Program-made: the position numbers and the translations under genes
Shown here: piece after piece, positions 7,258 to 15,024 of the stretch
Layout: the number at the start of each line of letters is the position of its first letter
Position numbering within the stretch: the first letter of the stretch is position 1
The notes under the pieces: model-generated
Told to the model about the DNA's origin: nothing
What the model saw: only the letters and a program-made list of their open reading frames with translations
Database searches by the model: none
Origin: Acidovorax sp. A1169
GTDB taxonomy: Bacteria; Pseudomonadota; Gammaproteobacteria; Burkholderiales; Burkholderiaceae_C
Assembly: GCF_030704685.1 (NCBI RefSeq)
Contig: NZ_JAUZDX010000001.1
Span: 620,001 to 684,000 of the forward strand
Direction of reading: 5' to 3'
Length of the DNA stretch: 64,000 bases

Positions 7258-8430
7258 TCAATGGGCAGCGGCCGCCGCCGGGGCGCTGGCAGGGAAAAAA
7301 CGCCCGATGGAAAAGGCGTCGGTGGGTGTGCTGCTGCGGCCGTCGCGGGCCAGGTCTGCCAGCACTTCACCGGCAGCTGGGCCGATCTGAAAGCCCGCCC
7401 CCGCAAAGCCGAAGCCGTGCAGCAGGCCGGGCGTGGTGCGGCTCTTGCCGAGCACGGGCTGGCGGTCGGGCAGGTAGCCCTCGGTGCCGCTCCAGGTGCG
7501 GATGAAATGCGCGTGCTTGAGCACCGGCAGCAGCTCGATGGCCTGCACCGCCAGCGCCGCGATGGCACTTCGTTCCGAGCGTGCACGGTCCGCATCCAGG
7601 CCAATGCCCGAACCGCCGCCCAGCACCAGGTTGCCGCGTGCCACCTGGCGGCAGTAGATGCTGCCGCCCTCCACACCCAAGCTCCAGTGCATGAAGAAGG
7701 GCAGGGGCTCGGTCACGGCCATGGCCGGGTGGCCCGACTGCAGCGGCACGGCCTCGCCGAACTGGGTGGCCAGCGGCCCCGACCATGCGCCTGCACAGTT
7801 GATGAGCACGGGCGCACGCACCGTGAGCGCCGTGCCCGAGCGCAGCACGAACTGCCGGCCGTCGTGCTCCACCTCGGTCAAGGGCGTGCGCTCGAAGATG
7901 TGGGCGCCCGCGCGCCGGGCGGCCAGGGCGAACGCGGGGGACACCAGGCGTGGGTTGGCCTGCCCGTCCTCACGGCAGAGCGATCCACCCACGGCCTTGC
8001 CACCCAGCCAGGGGCAGCGCTCGCGCAGCCGCTGGCCCGAGAGCAGCTCGATACCGAGGCCGTAGTCGCGGCTCATGGCCTCGTAGCGCTCCAGCGCAGC
8101 CAGGTCGTCCTCGCTGCGCGCGATCTTGAAATGGCCGGTGCGCTGGTACTCGCCATCGGTGCCCAGCAGTTCGGGCAGCCGGCCCCAGATCTCGTGGGCA
8201 CGCTGCGCCAGCGGCAGCTGGCTCAGGGGGCGGCCCTGGCGGCGCACGCCGCCGTAGTTCACGCCGCTGGAGCGCGAGCCGCACAGGTCGCGTTCGAGCA
8301 GCACCACGTTCACACCCCGGCGGCGCAGCGCGAGCGCCGCCGAGGCGCCCACGATGCCGCCGCCGACGATGGCCACGTCGGTGTCCATCAGGCGCGGGTT
8401 GCTGGTCAGGTGGGGTGCGGCGGCGCTCAT
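7258..8430 (-). CDS. FAD-dependent oxidoreductase, DAO fold; catalytic subunit of a heterotrimeric amine/amino-acid dehydrogenase
   Basis: This encodes 390 residues. The dinucleotide motif GGGIVG is at residues 23-28, followed by the glycine/sarcosine-oxidase-like layout: SGVNYGGVRRQGR flavin loop, VLINCAGAWSG, and a C-terminal GLLHGFGFAGAGFQIGPAAGEVLADL flavin-binding block. It overlaps the next upstream gene by 4 bp (ATGA), so the two are translationally coupled. With the NAD(P)/FAD protein and the small ferredoxin-like protein it forms the trio seen in opine oxidases, HcnABC-like enzymes and D-hydroxyproline dehydrogenase. The true substrate is unknown. Confidence 0.85.
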   Translation of the reverse strand: MSAAAPHLTSNPRLMDTDVAIVGGGIVGASAALALRRRGVNVVLLERDLCGSRSSGVNYGGVRRQGRPLSQLPLAQRAHEIWGRLPELLGTDGEYQRTGHFKIARSEDDLAALERYEAMSRDYGLGIELLSGQRLRERCPWLGGKAVGGSLCREDGQANPRLVSPAFALAARRAGAHIFERTPLTEVEHDGRQFVLRSGTALTVRAPVLINCAGAWSGPLATQFGEAVPLQSGHPAMAVTEPLPFFMHWSLGVEGGSIYCRQVARGNLVLGGGSGIGLDADRARSERSAIAALAVQAIELLPVLKHAHFIRTWSGTEGYLPDRQPVLGKSRTTPGLLHGFGFAGAGFQIGPAAGEVLADLARDGRSSTPTDAFSIGRFFPASAPAAAAAH

Positions 8431-9824
8431 GCAGCGGATCCGGTGTGCTGGCTGGCGGCCTGCAGATGGATGGGAATGGGTTTGATCGGCGCCTGGCCAC
8501 GCAGCCGGCCCACCAGTTCCACCGGCTTGCCGGTGGCGTGGGCCAGGATCTCCGCCGCCGCCACGCCGCAGCTGCGGCCCTGGCAGCGCCCCATGCCCAC
8601 GCGGGTCAACGCCTTCAGGCGGTTCATCTCGTCGGCGCCAGTTTCACTCACGGTGTCGCGCAACTGGCCGGCTGTGACATTCTCGCAGCGGCATACCACC
8701 AGCTCGTCGGGCGCCTGCGCGGCCCAATCGGTGGGGAAGGGAAAGGCCCGCTCCAGCCCTTCGCGAAAGCGCTCCAGGTGCGTGAGTTTGCCTTCGAGTT
8801 CCTGGGCACGGGCTGCATCCACGGACACCCCCTGGTCGGCCAGCAAGGCCAGGGCGGCACGCTCGCCGGCCCACTCGGCCGCATCGGCACCCATGATGCC
8901 CGCGCCGTCGCCCGCCAGGTAGACCCCCGCCACGCTGGTGCGTCCGGCGGCATCGCGCTCGGGCAAATGGGCTCGCTGCAGGGGCGCCCAGGCAAAGCGG
9001 CAGCCCAGCAGGTCGGCCAGCTGGGTTTCGGAGCGCAGTGCGTAGCCCAGGCCCACGGCGTCGCAGGCCAGGGTGTGTTCGCGCGTGCCGTCGCTCCACA
9101 CCACGCCATCCACGCGTTCGTCACCCAGCACGCGCACGGGGCGCACGCCGGTATGGATGGGCACGCCATGCGCGCGCAGCCAGCCCACGTAGTACACGCC
9201 CTTGGCGAACACGGCGGGCTGGGTCAGCATGGCCGGCACGGCGGCCACCTGGTCGGCCAGGCGCGCAGTGTCGAGCACGGCCGCCACGGTGGTGCCGGCA
9301 CGTGCGTACTGGTAGGCCACCAGGTAGAGCAAGGGCCCGTTGCCCATCAGCACCACCCGGCTGCCGATGGTGCAGCCCTGGAACTTGAGCGCCACCTGCG
9401 CGCCGCCCAGGCTGTACACGCCGGGCAGGGTCCAGCCCGGCACGGGCAGCACCCGGTCGGCCGCGCCGCTGGCCACGATGAGCTGGCCGTAGGGCACGGT
9501 GCGCGTGGTCTGCGTGGGGCCATGCAGCACGTCGAGCAGGTCGCCCTGGGCGTTCCAGACCAGGCTGTCGGGCCGGTAGTCGATGCGCTCGGCGATGCCA
9601 TCGAGGGCCGCATGCACGGCCGTGGCGCGCGCGGCCTCGGTGCCGTACAGCGCCGATGCCGGTCGCTGAAAATGCGCAGGCGGGCGCCGGTAGATCTGGC
9701 CGCCGCCGCGCGCCGATTCGTCGAGCAGCACGGGGCGCACGCCATGCGCGGCCAGGGTCTGCGCGGCGCGTATGCCGGCGGGGCCCGCGCCCACGATCAC
9801 GGCTTGCAGGGTCTTGTCGCTCAT
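8427..9824 (-). CDS. FAD/NAD(P)-binding oxidoreductase with BFD-like [2Fe-2S] tail, dehydrogenase alpha-type subunit
   Basis: The protein has 465 residues from the ATG at 9824; the open frame extends further but this start makes a 4-bp ATGA overlap with the [2Fe-2S] gene. GAGPAG (residues 12-17) binds FAD, and a second nucleotide motif follows near GNGPLLYLVAYQYARAG. The C-terminal segment has Cys378, Cys380, Cys414 and Cys419 in CRCEN and GRCQGRSCG, a BFD-type iron-sulfur site. Orthologous subunits in opine oxidase and hydroxyproline dehydrogenase relay electrons from the DAO subunit. It most likely acts at the cytoplasmic face of the membrane. Confidence 0.86.
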   Translation of the reverse strand: MSDKTLQAVIVGAGPAGIRAAQTLAAHGVRPVLLDESARGGGQIYRRPPAHFQRPASALYGTEAARATAVHAALDGIAERIDYRPDSLVWNAQGDLLDVLHGPTQTTRTVPYGQLIVASGAADRVLPVPGWTLPGVYSLGGAQVALKFQGCTIGSRVVLMGNGPLLYLVAYQYARAGTTVAAVLDTARLADQVAAVPAMLTQPAVFAKGVYYVGWLRAHGVPIHTGVRPVRVLGDERVDGVVWSDGTREHTLACDAVGLGYALRSETQLADLLGCRFAWAPLQRAHLPERDAAGRTSVAGVYLAGDGAGIMGADAAEWAGERAALALLADQGVSVDAARAQELEGKLTHLERFREGLERAFPFPTDWAAQAPDELVVCRCENVTAGQLRDTVSETGADEMNRLKALTRVGMGRCQGRSCGVAAAEILAHATGKPVELVGRLRGQAPIKPIPIHLQAASQHTGSAA

Positions 9825-10132
9825 GCGGCGCCCTCGCCGGTGCGCAGGGCCATGCCCGGCGCGATGAAGGTGGCGCAGGCGCGCAGGCGCTCGCCGCTGT
9901 CGGTCTGCACCCAGCAGTCCTGGCAGGCGCCCATCATGCAAAAGCCGGCGCGCGGCTCCTGGCTGAACTCGTTGTGGCGCAGCCGCGCCTGCAGGGTGAG
10001 GATGGCGGTGAGCACGGTGTCGCCTTCGAGCGCGCTGGCCGGCTGGCCATCCAGCACAAAGGGCACGGCCTTGCGCGTGGTCTCGGCCACGCGGCGCAGC
10101 AGCGGCAATGCAGGGGAGGTCGTCGTGGCCAT
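9821..10132 (-). CDS. Small [2Fe-2S] ferredoxin-like subunit of the dehydrogenase
   Basis: This encodes 103 residues with the cysteine pattern Cys65, Cys70, Cys73 and Cys86 (GFCMMGACQDCWV, then RACATF), the layout of molybdopterin-enzyme and HcnA-type [2Fe-2S] subunits. The N-terminal segment FVLDGQPASALEGDTVLTAIL is the usual beta-grasp start. It lies 4 bp after the permease gene and overlaps the flavoprotein gene by 4 bp. The three dehydrogenase genes are therefore embedded between transporter genes in one operon. Confidence 0.87.
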   Translation of the reverse strand: MATTTSPALPLLRRVAETTRKAVPFVLDGQPASALEGDTVLTAILTLQARLRHNEFSQEPRAGFCMMGACQDCWVQTDSGERLRACATFIAPGMALRTGEGAA

Positions 10133-10136
10133 GGGC

Positions 10137-10931
10137 TTACTTGCGCCCCACCAGCACCCGGTCCAGGCCGTACACGCGGTCCAGCAGCACCATGGCGAAG
10201 GCCGTCACGGCCACCATCAGGGCCGACACGGCAGCCATCAACGGGTCGATGGACTCGGTGGCGTACATGTACATGCGCACCGGCAGCGTCACCGTGCTCG
10301 GCGAGGTGACGAAGATCGACATGGTCACCTCGTCGAAGCTGTTGATGAAGGCCAGCAGCCACCCGCCGGTGACGCCCGGCAGGATCATGGGCAGCGTGAT
10401 GCGCGTGAACACCGTGGCCTGGCTGGCACCGAGCGAGAGCGCCGCATGCTCTGCACTGCGGTCGAACCCGACCAGCGCTGCCACCACCAGGCGCAGCGTG
10501 TAGGGCGTGACGATGAGCGCATGTGCCAGCACCAGCCAGCCGAAGCTGCCCGTACCGCCCACCAGCGCGAACAGGCGCAGCAGGGCCACGCCCAGCACCA
10601 GGTGCGGAATGATCAGCGGCGAGAGGAACAGGCCGTTGAGAAAGCCGCGCCCGGGAAAGTCGTAGCGCGTGATGGCAATGCCTGCGGGCACGGCCAGCAC
10701 CGTGGCCAGCGTGGCCGACGCCAGCGCCAGCCACAGGCTGTTCCAGAACGACTGCGCGAAGTCGGGGTGTTCGAACACCGCCCTGAACCAGCGCAGCGAG
10801 AACTCGGTGGTCGGCAGGGTCAGCGTGTTCTCGGGCGTGAAGGCCACCACGCACACGACCACCAGGGGCGCGAGCATGAAGGCAATGACGAGGGCGTTGA
10901 ACGCCAGGGCGAGGGGGCCGTTCTTGTGCAT
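10137..10931 (-). CDS. ABC transporter permease, PotC type
   Basis: The protein has 264 residues with about six membrane spans. The EAA-type cytoplasmic loop (AALSLGASQATVFTRITLPMILPGV) marks it as a binding-protein-dependent permease that contacts the ATPase. The first span is VIAFMLAPLVVVCVVAF, a typical PotC/YdcV-like start. The gene is 28 bp downstream of the PotB-like permease and 4 bp upstream of the ferredoxin-like gene. Confidence 0.9.
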   Translation of the reverse strand: MHKNGPLALAFNALVIAFMLAPLVVVCVVAFTPENTLTLPTTEFSLRWFRAVFEHPDFAQSFWNSLWLALASATLATVLAVPAGIAITRYDFPGRGFLNGLFLSPLIIPHLVLGVALLRLFALVGGTGSFGWLVLAHALIVTPYTLRLVVAALVGFDRSAEHAALSLGASQATVFTRITLPMILPGVTGGWLLAFINSFDEVTMSIFVTSPSTVTLPVRMYMYATESIDPLMAAVSALMVAVTAFAMVLLDRVYGLDRVLVGRK

Positions 10932-10959
10932 GGTCAGATTTCCTGCGGGATCGTCATGG

Positions 10960-11820
10960 TCATCCCAGCGCCTTTTTGTAGCGGCCTTCGACCAGCCGGT
11001 TGTAGCTCAGCATCACCACCAGGTTGGCCACCAGCAGGGTCAGGGCCACGGCCGCGCCCAGCGGCCAGTTCAGTTCGTGCAGGTACTCGTCGTAGACCAC
11101 GGTGGCCACCATCTTCAGGCGCCGCCCACCCAGCAGGCCGGGGATGGCGAAGGAGCTGGCCGCCAGGCCGAACACGATCAGGCTGCCCGAGAGGATGCCC
11201 GGCAGCACCTGCGGCAGCACGATGCGGCGCAGCGTGGTGAAGGGCGATGCCTTGAGCGAGAGGGCCGCGTTCTGCACCCCGGGGTCGAGCTTCTGCAGCG
11301 AGGTCCACACGGGGATCACCATGAAGGGCAGCATCACGTGCACCAGCGCCACGATGACGGCGATCTCTGTGTAGAGCATCTTCACCGGGCCGATGCCGAT
11401 GAGCTTGAGCGTGCCGTTGACCAGGCCCTCGGGCCCGAGCAGCATGCTCCAGCCGAAGGCCCGCACCACCACCGAGACCAGCAGCGGCGCCAGCACCACC
11501 AGGAGCAGCACCGATCGCCAGGGGTTGCCCATGCGGCTCAGGATGTAGGCCTCGGGCGCGCCGATGGCGACGCAGATCACGGTGACCAGCGCCGAGATCC
11601 AGAAGGTGCGCCAGAAGATGGCGTGGTAGTACGAGTCGGTGAACACGTGGGCGTAGTGCTCCAGCGTGAACTCGTCGGCCTTCACGCCCGTCATCGGGTC
11701 GAAGGCATTGAACGACAGCACGGCCGTGAGCGCCAGCGGCACCAGCAGCAGGCAGGTGAACAGCACCAGCGCCGGGGCCGACAGCCACCAGGGCACGGCC
11801 TTTCGGGTGGCGCTGCTCAT
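10960..11820 (-). CDS. ABC transporter permease, PotB type
   Basis: This encodes 286 residues with six predicted spans. The first is LVLFTCLLLVPLALTAVL. The EAA loop is NAALSLKASPFTTLRRIVLPQVLPGI. The start overlaps the ATPase gene by 4 bp. It pairs with the PotC-type permease to form the membrane channel of a spermidine/putrescine-family importer. Substrate specificity in this family lies mainly in the binding protein and cannot be read from the permease. Confidence 0.9.
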   Translation of the reverse strand: MSSATRKAVPWWLSAPALVLFTCLLLVPLALTAVLSFNAFDPMTGVKADEFTLEHYAHVFTDSYYHAIFWRTFWISALVTVICVAIGAPEAYILSRMGNPWRSVLLLVVLAPLLVSVVVRAFGWSMLLGPEGLVNGTLKLIGIGPVKMLYTEIAVIVALVHVMLPFMVIPVWTSLQKLDPGVQNAALSLKASPFTTLRRIVLPQVLPGILSGSLIVFGLAASSFAIPGLLGGRRLKMVATVVYDEYLHELNWPLGAAVALTLLVANLVVMLSYNRLVEGRYKKALG

Positions 11821-12911
11821 GGGGCCACCTCGGCCTCGGGTTCGGCCACGGCGGTTTCGTCGGCGGGCAGCAGGCGCATGCAGTGGTCAGGCCAGTCCAC
11901 ACCGGTGCGGTCACCCTCGTCGAGCGCGTTGCGGCCGTCATTGGGCACCAGCACCATCAGTTCGCCCACGGGGGTGGCCACACGGTACAGCCACTGGCTG
12001 CCCAGGAAGAAGCGTTCGCCCACCTCGCCGTCGAGCCGGCCCTGCACGGCGGGTACCAGCTGCAGCTTCTCGGGCCGCACGCTGAGCAGCACGGCGGCGC
12101 CGGGCCGAAATTCCGGGCCCTCGACCTGCACGGCCAGCGAACCCACGGCCACATGGGTGCGTGCCGCACCGCTGGCCGTGACCTTGCCGGGCAGCAGGTT
12201 GGCCTTGCCCACGAAGGTGGAAATGAAGCGCGTGCGCGGGTGCTCGTATACGCGGTGCGGGTGGTCTATCTGCGTGGCGCGGCCGGCCTCCATCACCACC
12301 ACGCGGTCGCTGATGGACATGGCCTCGCTCTGGTCGTGCGTGACCATCACCGTGGTGGTGCCCACCTTGCGCTGGATCTGGCGCAGCTCGAACTGCATTT
12401 CCTCGCGCAGCTTGGCATCGAGGTTGGACAGGGGTTCGTCGAGCAGCAGCACGGGTGGCTCGATCACCAGCGCGCGTGCCAGTGCCACGCGCTGGCGCTG
12501 GCCGCCCGAGAGTTCGCGCGGGTAGCGTGTGGCGTGGGCTTCCAGGTGCACCAGCCCCAGCGCCTGGGCCACGCGCTCCTTGCGCTCGGCCTTGGGCATC
12601 TTGCGCATCTCCAGACCGAAGCTCACGTTGTCGGCCACCGTCATGTGCGGAAACAGCGCATAGCTCTGGAACACGATCCCCAGGCCGCGTGTATTGGCCT
12701 TGGCGTGCGTGATGTCGCGGCCATCGAGTTCGATGCGGCCATTGGTCACCGCCTCGAAGCCCGCCACCATCTGCAAGGTGGTGGTCTTGCCGCAGCCAGA
12801 GGGGCCCAGCAGCGAGACGAACTCGCCTTTTTCCACCGAGAGGTTCATGGCCTGCACCGCGCAGGTGCCGCCATAGAACTTGGTCACGTCAGTGAGTTGA
12901 AGGAAGGACAT
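11817..12911 (-). CDS. ABC transporter ATP-binding protein, PotA type
   Basis: The protein has 364 residues. Walker A GPSGCGKT is at 36-43, the Q-loop lies near FQSYALFPHM, the signature LSGGQ at 134-138, and Walker B LLLDEP follows with the D-loop SNLD. The C-terminal 120 residues form a TOBE-type regulatory domain (SVRPEKLQL). It is the first gene of the importer/dehydrogenase operon, 250 bp from the divergent IclR regulator, so its promoter should lie between 12912 and about 13070, next to the two palindromic operator-like sites. Confidence 0.93.
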   Translation of the reverse strand: MSFLQLTDVTKFYGGTCAVQAMNLSVEKGEFVSLLGPSGCGKTTTLQMVAGFEAVTNGRIELDGRDITHAKANTRGLGIVFQSYALFPHMTVADNVSFGLEMRKMPKAERKERVAQALGLVHLEAHATRYPRELSGGQRQRVALARALVIEPPVLLLDEPLSNLDAKLREEMQFELRQIQRKVGTTTVMVTHDQSEAMSISDRVVVMEAGRATQIDHPHRVYEHPRTRFISTFVGKANLLPGKVTASGAARTHVAVGSLAVQVEGPEFRPGAAVLLSVRPEKLQLVPAVQGRLDGEVGERFFLGSQWLYRVATPVGELMVLVPNDGRNALDEGDRTGVDWPDHCMRLLPADETAVAEPEAEVAP

Positions 12912-13070
12912 GCACGGGCCTTTCTGGTCGCTGTTTCATCGCCGCGCCATGGCGGCCTCTGGGGTGCTTGCTCCCTGTCTGCACCGGTGCGGTGCGGGTT
13001 TCGGCATTCCGTGGACTGTCTTGCGCTTTCGATTCAATGTATTGCAGTAATCGGGCCAGATCGCATCGGG

Positions 13071-13089
13071 TATTCCATTAATCAGAATA
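13071..13089. promoter_or_regulatory. Operator-like palindrome 1 (IclR candidate)
   Basis: TATTCCATTAATCAGAATA is an imperfect inverted repeat with TATTC/GAATA ends. It sits 30 bp upstream of a near-identical site, an offset of about three helical turns, in an AT-rich stretch between the divergent importer and regulator genes. Confidence 0.5.
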
Positions 13090-13100
13090 TTTATTGAATT

Positions 13101-13119
13101 TATTCCATTTAATGGAATA
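13101..13119. promoter_or_regulatory. Operator-like palindrome 2 (IclR candidate)
   Basis: TATTCCATTTAATGGAATA is an inverted repeat with perfect arms of nine bases around a central T. It is the better of the two sites and ends 42 bp before the regulator ATG. A further half-site, TATTCCA, lies at 13143-13149. The arrangement fits autoregulation and control of the divergent importer operon. Confidence 0.6.
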
Positions 13120-13161
13120 TGATCATGACCGAAAATGCCATCTATTCCACAGGAGCAGTGC

Positions 13162-14022
13162 ATGGAACCAGCGTCCCCCTCCACGGGCGGAGTGCCCCGC
13201 ATGTTTGCCGTCATCCGGGCCCTGGCCGAGGTGCAGGCCGAAGGTGGGCGAGTCACCCAATTGGCGCGTGCCGTGGGCCTGACCCAGGGCACGACGCACC
13301 GTTTGCTGCAATCGCTGGTGGCCGAGGGCATGGCCGAGCAGGACGAGCGCAGCAAGCTCTACCGGCTGTCCATCGATTTCTTTGCACTGGCGGCCAAGGC
13401 CGGCAACCCCGGGGACCTGCGCAGCCTGTGCCGGCCCGCGCTGCTGCGCCTGAGCGCCAGCCTGGGCGACAGCATCTTTCTCCTGGTGCGCAGCGGCTTC
13501 GACGCGATCTGCCTGGACCGCAGCGAGGGGCCGTTCCCCATCCGCTCCTTCACCGGCGACATCGGCGGGCGTGTGGCGCTGGGGGTGGGGCAGGGCGCCT
13601 TGTCGATCCTGGCCTTTCTGCCCGAGGCCGAGCGCGAGGAGGTGATCCGCTTCAATCTCTCGCGGGTGCGCGAGTACGGCGTGTACGACGAGGTCTACCT
13701 GCGCACCGAGATCGAGCGCGTGCGCCAGACGGGCTATGCTGCCCGCAACACGGGCCTGCTCGAAGGCATGGCCGGCGTGGGCGTGCCCGTGCTCGACCGC
13801 GAAGGCCGGGCGGTGGCTGCCTTGAGCGTGGGCACCATCGCTGCGCGCCTCAACGAGGACCGCCTGCCCACCGTGGTGGAGTTGCTCAAGCGTGAGGCAG
13901 CGGCCATCGGCCCGCGCATCCACCCCTTCGATGCCACCTTGCGCCGCCCCACGCAAAGTCTGGCGGGCCAGCAGCCGGAGCAGCGCCTGGTGCCTGGCGG
14001 CACGCCGGTCACACCCCACTGA
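13162..14022 (+). CDS. IclR-family transcriptional regulator
   Basis: This encodes 286 residues from the ATG at 13162, which has AGGAG six bases upstream; in-frame codons further upstream lack a ribosome site. A winged helix-turn-helix spans about residues 10-70 (VTQLARAVGLTQGTTHRLLQSLVAEG). The IclR effector domain follows (GDSIFLLVRSGFDAICLDRSEG ... VAALSVGTIAARL). It is divergent from the importer/dehydrogenase operon and probably senses the imported substrate or its oxidation product. Confidence 0.9.
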   Translation: MEPASPSTGGVPRMFAVIRALAEVQAEGGRVTQLARAVGLTQGTTHRLLQSLVAEGMAEQDERSKLYRLSIDFFALAAKAGNPGDLRSLCRPALLRLSASLGDSIFLLVRSGFDAICLDRSEGPFPIRSFTGDIGGRVALGVGQGALSILAFLPEAEREEVIRFNLSRVREYGVYDEVYLRTEIERVRQTGYAARNTGLLEGMAGVGVPVLDREGRAVAALSVGTIAARLNEDRLPTVVELLKREAAAIGPRIHPFDATLRRPTQSLAGQQPEQRLVPGGTPVTPH

Positions 14023-14106
14023 GCTTGCTGCCAGCGGCGTATGCTGCGGGTTCCTGCCGCACCGGGTTCCAGGGATGCGGCGCTTTCCACCCCCTTGCCA
14101 GCTGCC

Positions 14107-14502
14107 ATGAACCCCATCCTCACCCTCGTCGTGTACTTTGCCATCATCACCTGGCTGCTGGTGGTCGTGGCCAGCCTGATCCGAGCCCGCGCCTGGACGC
14201 CCTCGGGCCTGCTGCTGGCCTTCGGCAACCGCGACCATCTGGCCGATCCGGGGGCCTTTGCCGGCCGCGCCGAGCGCACTGCGCGCAACAGCTTCGACAA
14301 CCTCGTGTTCTTTGCCATCCTGGGCCTGGCGGCCACTGCCAGCAACCGCACCGGCAGCCAGGTGGTGCTAGGTGCCCAGGTTTTCTTCTGGGCGCGCATG
14401 GTGTACATCCCGGTGTACTACATCGGCATTCCGTATGTCCGCACGGCGAGCTGGGCCGTGAGCATTGCCGGGCTGGCGATGATGGCGGCGGCCTTGCTGT
14501 AG
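14107..14502 (+). CDS. MAPEG-family membrane protein
   Basis: The protein has 131 residues and four predicted spans. The segments GNRDHLADPGAFAGRAERTARNSF and ARMVYIPVYYIGIPYVRTASW match the MAPEG (eicosanoid/glutathione metabolism) fold, in which Arg and Asn residues near the first loop bind glutathione. Bacterial members are mostly uncharacterised. The ATG at 14107 starts directly at the first hydrophobic helix; no strong ribosome site is visible. It stands alone between the IclR gene and the next small gene. Confidence 0.8.
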   Translation: MNPILTLVVYFAIITWLLVVVASLIRARAWTPSGLLLAFGNRDHLADPGAFAGRAERTARNSFDNLVFFAILGLAATASNRTGSQVVLGAQVFFWARMVYIPVYYIGIPYVRTASWAVSIAGLAMMAAALL

Positions 14503-14637
14503 TTCGCCCGCAACGTGCGCGGTGCGAATGGTGGGCGGTGGTGATGCCGGGCACAGCGGGTGGTATGGGCCTGCCACTGCGGCACGGGGCACGACCTACA
14601 GTCGGTGCTCATTCCTCTACGGCCAAGTGCCGCACCC

Positions 14638-15024
14638 ATGACCACACTGCACGACGCCAGCCCCGAATACCTCCAACAATGCCGCAACGCGCAGGCTGCC
14701 GAACAAGCCGCCTCGCTGGCAGCAACCAACCAGTGGGCCCATGTCCACAAGGCCCGGGCGCACCAGGACTTCCAGCGCTTCTACGAGGAGCTGGCGCCGC
14801 TGATCGACAGCACCGAGCCTTCCTCGCCGGCCATTCAGGCCCTCATGGCGCAGCACCATGCCATTGCGTCGCGCTTTTATGCGCCGTCACGCGAGGCCTA
14901 TATCGGCACGGCACTGTTCTATGCCGACAACCCCGACATGAAGGCCTTTCACAATGCCTACCACCCGCGCATGGTGGAGTTTTTGGGCGAAGCCATCCAC
15001 GCCTACGCACACAGTCATCTATAG
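14638..15024 (+). CDS. Stand-alone TipAS-like helical protein, hypothetical
   Basis: This encodes 128 residues, all helical in appearance. The middle-to-end part (QALMAQHHAIASRFYAPSREAYIGTALFYADNPDMKAFH) resembles the TipAS antibiotic-recognition domain, which normally follows a MerR DNA-binding domain. Here no such domain is present, so a ligand-binding role is only a suggestion. The ATG at 14638 is the first that keeps the family-like length. Its stop and that of the convergent LysR gene share the palindrome CTATAG at 15019-15024. Confidence 0.6.
   Translation: MTTLHDASPEYLQQCRNAQAAEQAASLAATNQWAHVHKARAHQDFQRFYEELAPLIDSTEPSSPAIQALMAQHHAIASRFYAPSREAYIGTALFYADNPDMKAFHNAYHPRMVEFLGEAIHAYAHSHL

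Noticed and set aside
7258-10132. Hydrogen cyanide synthase HcnABC
   Set aside because: The three subunit types match, but the Pot-type importer and IclR gene point to uptake and catabolism of an amine or amino acid; glycine oxidation to cyanide is not supported.
8415-11240. A 941-codon open frame antisense to the dehydrogenase and permease genes
   Set aside because: It spans several well-supported genes on the other strand and encodes a His/Gly/Arg-rich sequence typical of shadow frames.
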